64,000 nt of DNA, taken from Rehmannia glutinosa. Its lineage: Eukaryota; Streptophyta; Magnoliopsida; Lamiales; Orobanchaceae. The stretch covers positions 37,361,335-37,425,334 of the forward strand of contig CM071930.1 in the NCBI GenBank assembly GCA_016081115.2. The letters run 5' to 3'. Every line of letters begins with the position of its first letter. Position 1 is the stretch's first letter. The position numbers were made by a program, and so were the translations under genes. Below the pieces are notes generated by a model. It was not told where the DNA came from. It worked only from the letters and a program-made list of their open reading frames with translations, and made no database searches. Below are positions 45,175-54,908 of this stretch, piece after piece.

Positions 45175-47301
45175 TTGATTTCTTGGGATAGTTGTGAAAT
45201 TTCTGAGTGTAGTGCTTGGGTGTGTATGCGTGCTGATAATAGCTCTTTTGCCTTTGGAATGACCTTTGCTGAGTTTTAGGTCTTTGCCATCTTGGCTTGT
45301 ATTCCATAGGTCTTTGCTGATGTTTCACATTATTCCAATCAGCATAGTTTGGATAGTTTCTACCATTTCCATCATGTGTGTTTCTCTGATGGAACTTCTG
45401 GGGTTTTTGGTAGCTCTGTTTGCTTTTCACAGAGTATTTTCTGTTTGGAGTTTGCTGAGGAACTCGGTTGGATTTCTTCTCATTGTCCCTCTCAAAGATA
45501 CTCAATCGGCCGTTTTCCTTTCTCTTTGTATCAAGGCCGTTTGTTTGTAATTGTGCTTTGGAGTGAACAAAAAGCATTTGGTGTTTTGGATTTTTGAGAT
45601 GCTTCATTACTTGAAGATCCTTTTTCCAAAATTACTCTTGGAGTTTGACTGTGCACAAAGGAATTAAATCTTATGCATGTCTTATCTCCACATTCTTTTT
45701 GACTCATGATAAGATCATCCAATGATTTGGATGCCTTTGTAAATGAGGCAATTATATTTTTGAGATCTTTTTCCCTCTTTTCTATAGCAGCTAACTCTGC
45801 AATGATTTTGGCATTTTCAGCCTTCAGCTTAGTGTTCTCATCAGCTATGTGACTCAGAGTACTCAGCTCTTTAGTCAGCTGTGAGTTTTGGCTTTTAAGA
45901 TGGCTGTTTTCCTCATTTAGAATTGTGTGTGAGGATTTTATGTGTTCAAAATCTTTTATCATTTTGCCTAATGAATCATAAAGATCAGTGGGTGATGAAG
46001 TGTGTGTATCACAATCACTATTACTTGAATCTGAATGAGTTGAGTTAGAGTGTACCTCATCTTCTTGATCTGGTTGATCTTGTTCTTTACCATAAGGCAA
46101 ATCATAGTCTCTTCCTCAAAGTCACTTGAGTAGTCAGCTTCTCTACTCTCTGAGTCTGCTGCTTCTTTAGACTTGACTGTTTCAGCAGTCTCAGTAGCCA
46201 ACATGGCTTTCTTCTTTTCCTGTCTTCTTTCTCTAAAGACTTTTCTATCTTCCTCATTCCTATATTTGTTGACTGGTGGATAGGAACAATCAACTGCAAA
46301 ATGTCCTGGTTGTCTGCAGTTCCAACACAGGTTCTCAGCTCTTTGATCAACCCTTTAATGTTCTTGGATTATCAGCTCTCTGATATTCAACCCTTTGATG
46401 TTCAGCTCTCTTGGGTGGCCTGTCTTCCCTTGACTTGGAAGGAGCTGAATGTCTTCTAGAGGTCTCACCCTTGTTCCTTTTATAGTTCTTATTGAAGAAC
46501 TTGTTGAATCTTTTGACCATGAGGGCAATTTCCTCCTGGTCTATGGCTTCCTTGGGTTCAACTCTCTTTCCATTATTGGCCATCAGTGCAGCTATCTTGG
46601 GTACAACTGTCTTGATGTTTTCTTCTCAGCTCAAACTCATAGGCTTTGAGGTCTGAGAATAGCTCATGGTTAGATGTTCTTGAGAGGTCCATTGAATGTC
46701 TCAGGGCCATAGTTTTCATTTCCCATTCAGCTGGGAGGCTTCTTAAGATCTTCATACACATTTCCTTTTGTGTATATTCCTTCCCAAGAGCTGAAAGCTC
46801 ATTTGTGATCTCAGTGAATCTGGCATCTAGCTGATCCATGGTTTCACCTGCAAGCATTTTGAAATTTTCAACTTTTTGAACAGCAACAGACAGTTTATTT
46901 TCTTTAATTTGTTCTGATCTTTCACAAATTAAAGTCAGTTTATTCCAGATTTCTTTTGCAGATTTGCAAGATTTGACTTTATTGAACATGGCTTTGTCCA
47001 GTGTCTTGTAAAGTATGTCCTTGGCCATATTGTCCAAGTTGTATCTCTTCCTATATTTATTTGTCCACTCAGTCCTTGGTTTTTCAACCATGGCTGGTCT
47101 TGCTTCAGCAACAACTTCTTCTCCTTCTGCTGCAGCTGCTCTTATTGCAGTCGTGTTCACTTTAAGTATTTGTAGTGGCCCATCCTCTATCACAAGCCAT
47201 ATTTCATCATGTAATGCAGATAGATGAGCTTGCGTACGAATTTTTCAATCATCAAATTCTTCAACAATGAACATAGGAATGCGTGTCGGATTTGCTTCCA
47301 T
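45161..47301 (-). pseudogene. C3 gag, frameshifted
   Basis: ATG at 47301 (MEANPTRIPMF). A TGA at about 47247 replaces the Trp that C2 lost through a TAG (EEFDD-stop-KIR). The frame 47193-46573 carries LDNMAKDILYKTLDKAMFN and LGKEYTQKEMCMKILRSLP. The zinc knuckle CWNCRQPGHFAVDC is at about 46330-46289. The coiled-coil part is in 46100-45531 and the basic Gln/Tyr-rich tail in 45607-45161. Confidence 0.88.
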
Positions 47302-47427
47302 GATAATAACTTTGCTTAAAATGAAAAAAATTGAAAATGCAAGTGTTTAAAACCTTTTTGAAAAGATAGAGATCTAGTTCAGTAACCAGTGCGGAAGACT
47401 CAATGAACCAACCTCTCTCATACCACT

Positions 47428-48913
47428 TGTAGGTCCCAAGGGGAGAAGTAAGGTTTAGAAGTGGGGGTTGAATAAACCTTACTAAATTTTTGATTTAGTC
47501 CTTTTAAATTAATTCAACAGAGTTGACTCAAACAGCTGTGTCCTTGAGGGACAACTAAGTTGGTTATTCAGCTAAGTTAGCCACTCAACAGACTCGATAG
47601 AGCTGTTGATAGAATAACTTGGTTGTTTAACCTATACTTAACTTGGTCGGTTTGGTTTTAATAGCGGAAGACTTAACACCCTTAGATTTGTTTTAAGTTT
47701 GTTTTTAACACTTGATTCTTAGCACTTAGTTATTAATCATTTGGATAGCAAATATGATTCTAACAGTAGATATAATGTAAGTATGCACGAAAGTAAATTT
47801 GCTGAAAGTAAATGACCCAAATATTTTATAGAGGTTTGAAGATGGGGTAATTATTCTAATCCTCTCTTCTCCAACTCCTGGAGGAATCCACTATGTAACA
47901 GATCAGTTTACAAAGCGGTGAAACGATCCCGGGAGACAACTTTGATCACACGGTGGCTTCTCTTGCGACTCGGCTTCTTCACAGTGTCACCGCTTTCTAC
48001 TTGACTCTTATCAAGTTCTTGGATTTGATCACGAAGCCCTCCAAAAAACTTGATAATGGTTCGACCTGGAATATTGCTTCAAAAGTTTTCTCTTCAACAG
48101 TTTTGAAGTTGTCTTTCCTTCACTACTTGTGTTGGATCGATTTCCTTCAAGTTTCAGGCTTGAGGATTTTCTTGCTCGTTTGTGAGAAGATTGCAGGTTA
48201 AATGCTTGAATATTGCTTGCTTGTTCGTGGTTCAGGTTACCTCTTCTCAATAACTTCCTCAGCCTTTTATAGTGTACATTTGAAATTTTGCCCGTTGAAG
48301 AGATAGGCTAATTTCAAATGTCACTTTTGTTCGTTGGCTTGTCTTGTTGCAGTCCTTGATGTTGACATTTCCTCGTATTAAATGTCTTCGCAGCATTGCA
48401 GGTGCCTAACACAAGGTGCAGTGTTTCCTATTGGTTTATTCTTTTTGCACAATTCTGGGACTAACACTTTAGACCTGACAACTTTGACATATTACTATAT
48501 TGAGTAATATTCTTGAATTTAGCCAACGGATCTAAGTCAGTTGTCTCGACTAGACTGTTGTCTTTACCATAGGTGACTTGAGTCAGCTCCAGTCAATGGA
48601 TAGCTCAACTGTCACTTCAACCTTGAGACTTGGCTTCTTGAGTTGACTTGACTAACACTTCTCACAGTTGTTCCTCAGCTGATACTCCTTCAGTCGAGTC
48701 CTTGACTTCCTTCTAGGCCATACTCAGCTGACACACAGCAGAGTCTTCAATCCAGTCCGCAATTGACTTCTTGTATTTCTTGGCATAGCTGACTTGACTC
48801 AGCTTTCTCAGCCCTATCTATTATAATACAAATTACAAGAAAAATGGGGTGCCAACTTCCTAGTTTAAGTTTTACATGGTATCATCAAAATCTACTCAAT
48901 AAATTTCCTAACA
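47428..48913 (-). repeat. 5' LTR of C3
   Basis: 1486 bp, plus-strand start TGTAGGTCCCAAGGGG. The primer-binding site lies to its left (complement at about 47414-47425) and reads TGGTATGAGAGAGG, a mutated form of TGGTATCAGAGC. Right neighbour is the target duplication GCAGA (48914-48918). Confidence 0.93.
48263..48271 (-). promoter_or_regulatory. TATA box of the C3 5' LTR
   Basis: TATAAAAGG on the minus strand, at the same place as in the C2 LTR. Confidence 0.6.
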
Positions 48914-51900
48914 GCAGAAGATACAGTTGCGACCGCTCCAGCTCTCTCCCCTAAGCCTGTTTCGAAGAAGAGAGCTGCGGCAGCTAAACCTGGTCCTGCT
49001 CGAGTAGCCAAAACAAAGAAGGCACCTACCCCAGCAGCCGAATCACAAGCCCCTGCCCCCATAGCCGAGACTAAGGAGGAACCCTTACTTCCTTCTCCAG
49101 TCGTGAAGAAAAGGCGCACTGCTAAGTCTCATAAGGCAGATGCATTGAAGAAAAAAGATATTGAAGCACATGCCTTCACTCTTGAAGAGCCTCAAAATAA
49201 AGAGCCAGAGGTTCCCCTAGTTGCTACAAAACGAAGACGGCTGTTCAAGTTGTCGGAGTTGGAGAAGCCAGCCGAGTCTGGTACTCAACCGGAGAAACCT
49301 CAAGAGACTGTTGATGCTCAAGAGGAGCAGTCTCAGGAAAAAGTTGATGATACAGAAGACTGCTGATGCAGATCAGCAGAGTGTCGAAGACCCAGCTACT
49401 CGGGAAACAGCTGTGGAGATGGATGGAGCTGAGACAGCTAAGACACAGGAAGAAAAAGTTGTCTCACCCCCTCAGACTGATACACTTGAACCTGAGGATG
49501 AGCAAGCTCCGTTGGCTACTATTCCAGAGGGCGGAGAAGATGAAAATGATGTGATAATGTATTCTCCAGTCTATCCGGACATCCAGCAGAGGCTAAGGGA
49601 ATGGAGGAGATGGAAGCTAGACTACTCAAGACATCAATTCACACATCCGGAGTTCATCGAAGAAGAGGAGGAGCTTCTAAGCTTCTAGGAAATGTCACTG
49701 TCCAATATGCCCTCAATGATGAATTCTGTATGGATGCCCTCCATGCTATTAAAGAGGATGAGAAGGAGAAAGCCCTGGAGAAAGCCAAAGCCCTCGAGAA
49801 ATCGAAGATATGTATGCAAACGGGGACCCATGAGCATCTCATGGAGTCAACTGACAGCAGTGACCTGGAGGAGATGGACCCAGTTGCGGTAGTTGAAAAG
49901 GTCGAGTTCCAATAGGCCAATAAAGAATCCCGAGCCATGCACGAGCAACATCTTTAGGAAGGTCTAGGAGAGTCTTCCCATATCTCTCTTCAATCTGATC
50001 CGTTGGGAGTGGCGCAGAAGATTGCAACGGTTATTGCTGCGACCACTTCCCCAGTGAAATCTCAAGATGACTCTCAGGGGAACATCGATGAAGCTGGGAA
50101 TGCGGGCACCCTAGCCAAGCCTACCCCTGAAGAAGGTGTTGAGACACCTGCCCCTACGGCTGACTTAACAGGAAACACAGTCGTGTCCCAGGAGATGAGT
50201 AACCCCACAACCATTCACTCAGCTGGTGTGTCAGCTGAGGGGGAAGCTCTCTCCACCACAGCTAGGTCGGAGGATGCTGTAGGAGATAACACTACGCAGT
50301 TTGGAGGTGAAGGAGAGCAAACAACTAATAAGCAGAGTGAAATCAATGAAGCTCGAATGGTTGAGACTGCTCCAGATGAGGTTTTCTCTAATGTGCAGGT
50401 CGATGAAGCTGCTGATGCAGCTAAGGCAAAGGATGGGAAAGAGGCCACGGGAGTTGAGACTCTTAGCCATGAAAGTGCAATCCTAGGAGTTGAAACTCCG
50501 AAGGATGTCATCGAAACCCCAAGACAACTAAGTTTGTCGAAGGGAATGTCAAAGGCCCCACAACGGTTGAGACTGCTGGGGGTAATGAAGGCCTAAAGGA
50601 GGTTGAGACTTCCTTAAATAAAGAGCCGGAGCACGAGAACATACCTCAAGTAGAGGGAGCTGGTAAAGAAGAGGAGATCAGTGCCCTTCATGATTCCCTA
50701 GACACATTGATACAACTTTTCTGGGATCAGAGGATGAAGCTGAGTCCACACATCATGGAGATTCTACGCAGGACGAGGCTGAGGATGTTCTTAACTCACG
50801 GAGCAATGTTAGTGATAAGACAGCTCCGATGAGATTCAATTTTGATGATGAGCCATCCCCTCAGGACACATCAGACTCCGTTGACGCTGTTAAGACATCT
50901 GAGGACCCGTTGACTCAAAAGAAAAAACCCACTGAGACCGACGAAGCTGTTAACACAGTTGAGGCTCAATTAGCCGAAAGAGACCGATACAATGCTCAGT
51001 GAACACACCGATCGGTGCAGGCTACCATAGTCGCTTGCTCTAGAAAAGACTCAAACAGCTCCATCGCAGGCTCCCACAGCTGCATTATCTATCGATGACT
51101 TCGGCTCAGCCGAGGCAAAGAGAGCTGATAAATTGCAACAGGAAAAGGGAAAGGCCCCCCAGCGTGGACCTCTGGGGATCCCTCTTGTTCGAGATGATGT
51201 GTTTGAAGACATCTTCCCTTTTACTGTTGAACTGCCCGACATGGATGCCGAATCTGCCCGAGAACAGGAAAAATACACTGTGCAGGAAGAGCCCATAATT
51301 TCAACAAATACGATTATGCCGATGGGATTTGATTTCGATGCAGTGTGGCCGAAAGAAAAGTCGGCTTCCACAACTGAGTTCTGTAATGCGTTCAAGAAAA
51401 TATGTGATGAAATTGAGAAGTTGGAACGCCGCCAAGCATCGTTAGATCTACGTTTGGACAACCGTGATTCAACTATCAGCGCAGACATTCGAGGAGTTGT
51501 CTTACGAATTAGGGAATAGGCTGCACAACAGACTGCAATGCTCTCCGAGAAGGTCCATTACTTCAAAGCTTTGTTTGCAGAGTTGTTGGTCTGGAGTGCG
51601 GACAATGTCAAATTTTAGCAGAGGCAGAAGGAATTCATGGTCAGAATTGAAGAATCCCACAAGTCGGACATGGAATTGCTCCAGCTGCAACATAAAAGTG
51701 AAATTGCCAGACTAGAAGAGAGCATGAACCAAAAATTCAGTCTTCTTATGGCAGAAATGAGTTGCTAGGAGCTGAGTCAAAGGCTACATGGTTCGAGTTT
51801 CGAACAGCCTACTCCAAAGCAGATATCAAGTAGAATTCAACGAACAGCCAACTGGACTTCATTCTGAGTGGATTGTTCCCTGACCTGACCCTATCTTTTG

Positions 51901-52863
51901 GTGATGATGCCAAAAAAGGGGAAGATGAGGCCTCAAAGGAACTGAAAGGAGAAGCTGAAGGGAGTAATAAGGAGGCGAAGAAGGGAGAATCTGCAAAGGG
52001 GGAAGGAAGCTTGGAGAACCCCCTTTTGAAACTTATGTTTGCTGAAACCCCCCAGCAAGGAGAAGTCACTACTTCGATTCTCAGCAAATTACCGAAAGAG
52101 TTGTCCGTAGAACAAAAAGCTGAAATGGCATACAAGGAGTCGAGAAAAGCCATCGAAACTGAGTTTGAGAAGGTAGCTGAGAAGCACTCTTCGCGCATTC
52201 AGAACATCAGAAAACAGTATGATGGTCCTCCAGCCGAAAAAGATTATCCTGCAATAAAACTCCCGAGAGATATTGCCATGCCGATGCTGGATCTGAGCCC
52301 AGATCGCTAGAGGAATTCCAGACTCTAGAAGCAGAAGGATATTTTCAAGACATGACTCTACCACAAGCCTGGGATTTGTACTGGGAGAAAGAACTTGAAT
52401 TATGCAATTTGGCTGATAAGCAACCAAGTTTCAGCAGTCACTCGGCTGGAAAATCAAAAGCTACAGTGCAGTACACTCCCAGAGGAAGGAGAGTTGAGTC
52501 GGGAAGGGGAAGACATGGTGGCAATGGGAGAAGTGTTTAACCACGGCCAAGACCAGAAGATATCAAGTATGTGGATCCGCAGAAGAAGGGACTCATATAC
52601 TGGGCTGGATTTGATCATCTTGCTAACTTAGAAGTTGCACGCAAGAATGCTGAATAAGAAGGCAAGAGGCTGAAAACGAAATAACTAATGGGAGGAAAGG
52701 CAGCGTAGGGATGACCCTGCTGCGAAGCGAGCATATGAGAAAAAGAAGAAGGAGGAAGAGGAAGAGAGCTGATGAAGACAGGAGGAGAGCTGATGAAGAC
52801 ATGAAGAGAGCTGATGAAGAAGAGAGGAGAAGGAAGCAACCAAAGCATTGAAGACGGCTGCAA
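48914..52863 (+). pseudogene. C2 third ORF, C-terminal part (continues from 36423)
   Basis: Picks up exactly at the GCAGA duplication. Blocks in successive frames: VKKRRTAKSHKADALKKKD (about 49098), DVIMYSPVYPDIQQRLREWR (about 49550), Glu/Ala/Thr/Val-rich low-complexity with repeated VETP-like words (50003-50596), TVQEEPIISTNTIMPMGFDF (about 51275), a likely coiled coil (51370-51520, FCNAFKKICDEIEKLERRQA), SGLFPDLTLSFGDDAKKGED (about 51865), AETPQQGEVTTSILSKLPKE (about 52040), MTLPQAWDLYWEKELEL (about 52352) and a charged coiled-coil tail ending about 52860. The first and last blocks match C3, but about 49.9-51.8 kb has no clear counterpart there. Many stops and frameshifts. Confidence 0.75.
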
Positions 52864-53095
52864 ACCCCTTCATGTATTTTACTTAGTTGTAAATACACAG
52901 TTGTAAGTTTTCCCTGAAATATATCTCTGAAAATTTCTTTGTAATATTTATCTTCTTTGTAACTTAGCTCAGATACACAATGTAATGCAATATTTGTATA
53001 AGCTTGGCTTTCTTTTGTAAACAGCTTTGTAAAGGACAAGAATGCTATGATCAATAAAATTGATTATTTAAAGCATACATTCTTTGTTACTGCAC
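52864..53095 (+). other. C2 3' UTR, cut at inversion junction J2
   Basis: Non-coding sequence matching the C3 3' UTR, with ATGCTATGATCAATAAAATTG and CATTCTTTGTTACTGCA. At 53095/53096 it changes abruptly to the ACTAATATTTTT tandem repeat; the last part of the UTR, the purine tract and the 3' LTR are missing. Confidence 0.7.
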
Positions 53096-53475
53096 TAATA
53101 TTTTTTCGAGGGACTACTAATACTTTTCCGAGGGACTGCTAATATTTTTCCGGAGAAAAAGTTAATTATATTCAGGAGAACTAATAAAATACTCTCCAGG
53201 GAACTACTAATACTTTTTCGATGAACTACTAATACTTTTTTTAGGGACTGCTAATACTTTTCGGGAGAAAATATTAATTATATTCAGGAGAACTAATAAA
53301 ATACTCTCCAGGGAACTACTAATACTTTTTCGATGAACTACTAATACTTTTTTGAGGGACTGCTAATACTTTTCGGGAGAAAAAGTTAATTATATTTAGG
53401 AGAACTACTAAAATACTTTTCAAGGAACTACGGATACTTTTTCGAGGAACTAATAATACTTTTCGGATGTACTGT
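53096..53475. repeat. 112-bp tandem repeat, about 3 copies
   Basis: CTGCTAATA anchors are at 53136, 53248 and 53360, giving a 112-bp period. Each unit includes GAGAAAAAGTTAATTATATT, AACTAATAAAATACTCTCCA and two or three shorter sub-repeats GGAACTACTAATACTTTTT. It lies between the C2 cut end and the RING gene. Confidence 0.9.
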
Positions 53476-53798
53476 CCCAGAATATTACAAACATGCCACC
53501 GGTACATGAAATTACGAAAAAATTCGGGTCGAGTTGGATCCGTCTAATGGAAAATACCCGTTAGACGGTATGATAGGAGTTTTTGTGTAAGAGAAAATCT
53601 ACCTAATTTCCATATCAATTCCACACCTTTTCTTTTTTCCTTTTTTTTTGGAAGGAAATTCCACACCTTTTCTCATTCACCAACAAACAAACTTTGTATT
53701 CTTATCACATTCATTTCATTTTATTCTCAAAAAAAAAATCAAAAAATCTGAATATTCTTTCTCTCTCACACAGTCACACACACTAACACTACCAAATC
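53476..53798 (+). promoter_or_regulatory. Upstream region and 5' leader of the RING gene
   Basis: Contains a hairpin at 53540-53569 (CCGTCTAA / TTAGACGG) and then a C/T- and A-rich leader with TCTTTCTCTCTCACACAGTC just before the ATG. No convincing TATA box; the leader composition is typical of plant 5' UTRs. The promoter is shortened to about 320 bp before the tandem repeat and retroelement begin. Confidence 0.4.
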
Positions 53799-54908
53799 AT
53801 GTCTTCGGCGGGAAGTGCAGGCGGCGCCACCGCACCTCCGCAACAATACTTCTGCTATCAATGCGATCGCCACGTCGCCATCACGCCTCCATCCGCACCT
53901 ACCGCTGAACTCGTTTGCCCCAATTGTCATGGCGGCTTTCTTGAAGAATCCCACACTGCTCCCCCCTCAAACCCTAGTCAAATCCTCCCTAACCCCTTCT
54001 TCAGCAACAATTTCCCTCCATCCTCCGCCTATGGTGATTTCCCCATTATCTTCTCTTCTTCCTCCGCGACTCCTGGCGGCGGAGGCCGTGGACTTGATGA
54101 TCTCTCCGCTTTTCTTGGCACACGATCTCCTAATGAGTTTAATCCCTTAGCTTTTCTTAGTAATTATGTCAATAGTCTTCAGGCGAGGGGGGCGAATATT
54201 CAGATTGTTTTTGAATCTCCGGTCGGCGGTGGGGTTGATTTTAGGCTTCCTTCGAATTTAGGGGATTATTTTATTGGGCCTGGTTTGGAGCAATTGATTC
54301 AGCAGCTTGCCGAGAACGATCCCAATCGATATGGAACACCGCCTGCATCCAAGTCTGTGGTGGAAGAATTGCCGGATATCAAGATTACGGAGGAGATTTT
54401 GGCTTCGGATTCATCGCAATGCGCAGTGTGCACAGATTGCTTTGAGTTAGATGGGGAGGCAAAGCAGATGCCTTGCAAGCATATATACCATAAAGATTGT
54501 ATATTGCCTTGGCTTGAGTTGCATAATTCTTGCCCGATTTGTAGATATGAGTTGCCCACTGATGATCCAGATTATGAAAACCAAAGGACAGGACAGACGA
54601 ATGATAACAGGAGTAGGAACAGTAATGGCAGTAATCTGGGTTTGGGGGCTGCTGTTGGGAGTCAGGAGGGTAGTGATGATAATAATAATAGTCAACAGAC
54701 ACCAAGGACTGTGGAAAGGAGGTATAGGATATCTCTGCCTTGGCCTTTTAGAGGTTTTGGTTCACAAGCAGAGACGAGCAGTAGTAGGGGAGGGGGTGGG
54801 AATCATGATGGGGGGAATAACACCACCACCAACAACAATAACAGTGGATCATCCAACACTGGCTCAGGAACAGGAGGAGGGCAGGCTAGAGAGGAGGACC
54901 TTGACTAA
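53799..54908 (+). CDS. RING-H2 E3 ubiquitin ligase with N-terminal zinc ribbon (RING1/BTL-like), 369 aa
   Basis: Complete, intact single-exon gene. An E3 ligase of this family transfers ubiquitin from an E2 to target proteins; the targets here are unknown. The N-terminus has a zinc ribbon (FCYQCDRHVAI ... LVCPNCHGGFLEE, residues about 18-51) typical of plant RING1/BTL proteins (Arabidopsis At3g19950 type, from memory). A Ser/Gly/Pro-rich linker and the conserved NPLAFLSNYVNSLQARG and GLEQLIQQLAENDPNRYGTP blocks follow. The RING-H2 domain begins at residue 208: C-x2-C (CAVC), then PCKHIYHKDC and SCPIC, with all eight zinc ligands. The C-terminal about 110 residues are Asn/Gly/Ser-rich and disordered. 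The start context CCAAATCATGTC is good, and no upstream in-frame ATG competes. TAA at 54906-54908. No membrane segment. Confidence 0.96.
   Translation: MSSAGSAGGATAPPQQYFCYQCDRHVAITPPSAPTAELVCPNCHGGFLEESHTAPPSNPSQILPNPFFSNNFPPSSAYGDFPIIFSSSSATPGGGGRGLDDLSAFLGTRSPNEFNPLAFLSNYVNSLQARGANIQIVFESPVGGGVDFRLPSNLGDYFIGPGLEQLIQQLAENDPNRYGTPPASKSVVEELPDIKITEEILASDSSQCAVCTDCFELDGEAKQMPCKHIYHKDCILPWLELHNSCPICRYELPTDDPDYENQRTGQTNDNRSRNSNGSNLGLGAAVGSQEGSDDNNNSQQTPRTVERRYRISLPWPFRGFGSQAETSSSRGGGGNHDGGNNTTTNNNNSGSSNTGSGTGGGQAREEDLD

Larger units (their letters stand above)
36424..48913 (-). mobile_element. SIRE-type Ty1/Copia element C3, full-length, nested in C2
   Basis: 12,490 bp with LTRs of 1485 and 1486 bp and a 5-bp target duplication GCAGA (36419-36423 and 48914-48918). 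On the minus strand the order is 5' LTR, primer site, gag, protease, integrase, RT/RNase H, third ORF, purine tract, 3' LTR. LTR copies differ by scattered substitutions and some indels (for example a segment with ACCTATACTTAACTTGGTCG only in the right LTR), so C3 is older than the Ale-like element. It inserted in the third ORF of the related element C2. Coding regions are frameshifted. Confidence 0.95.
27936..53095 (+). mobile_element. SIRE-type Ty1/Copia element C2, split by an inversion and by nested element C3
   Basis: Large Copia element with a 1548-bp 5' LTR, initiator-Met tRNA primer site, gag-pol and a long third ORF, the layout of the SIRE/Maximus lineage. Its third ORF is interrupted at 36423/48914 by C3 (36424-48913). 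The element stops at about 53095 within the 3' UTR (the CATTCTTTGTTACTGCA block shared with C3) and has no 3' LTR there; the matching 3' LTR lies inverted at 21867-23431. Without C3 it covers about 12.7 kb here, plus the 1.6 kb displaced end. All ORFs are broken. Confidence 0.88.

Noticed and set aside
52615..53054. Minus-strand Ser-rich open frames
   Set aside because: They are the antisense of the GAGGAAG/GCTGATGAAGA repeats coding the charged tail of the C2 third ORF.
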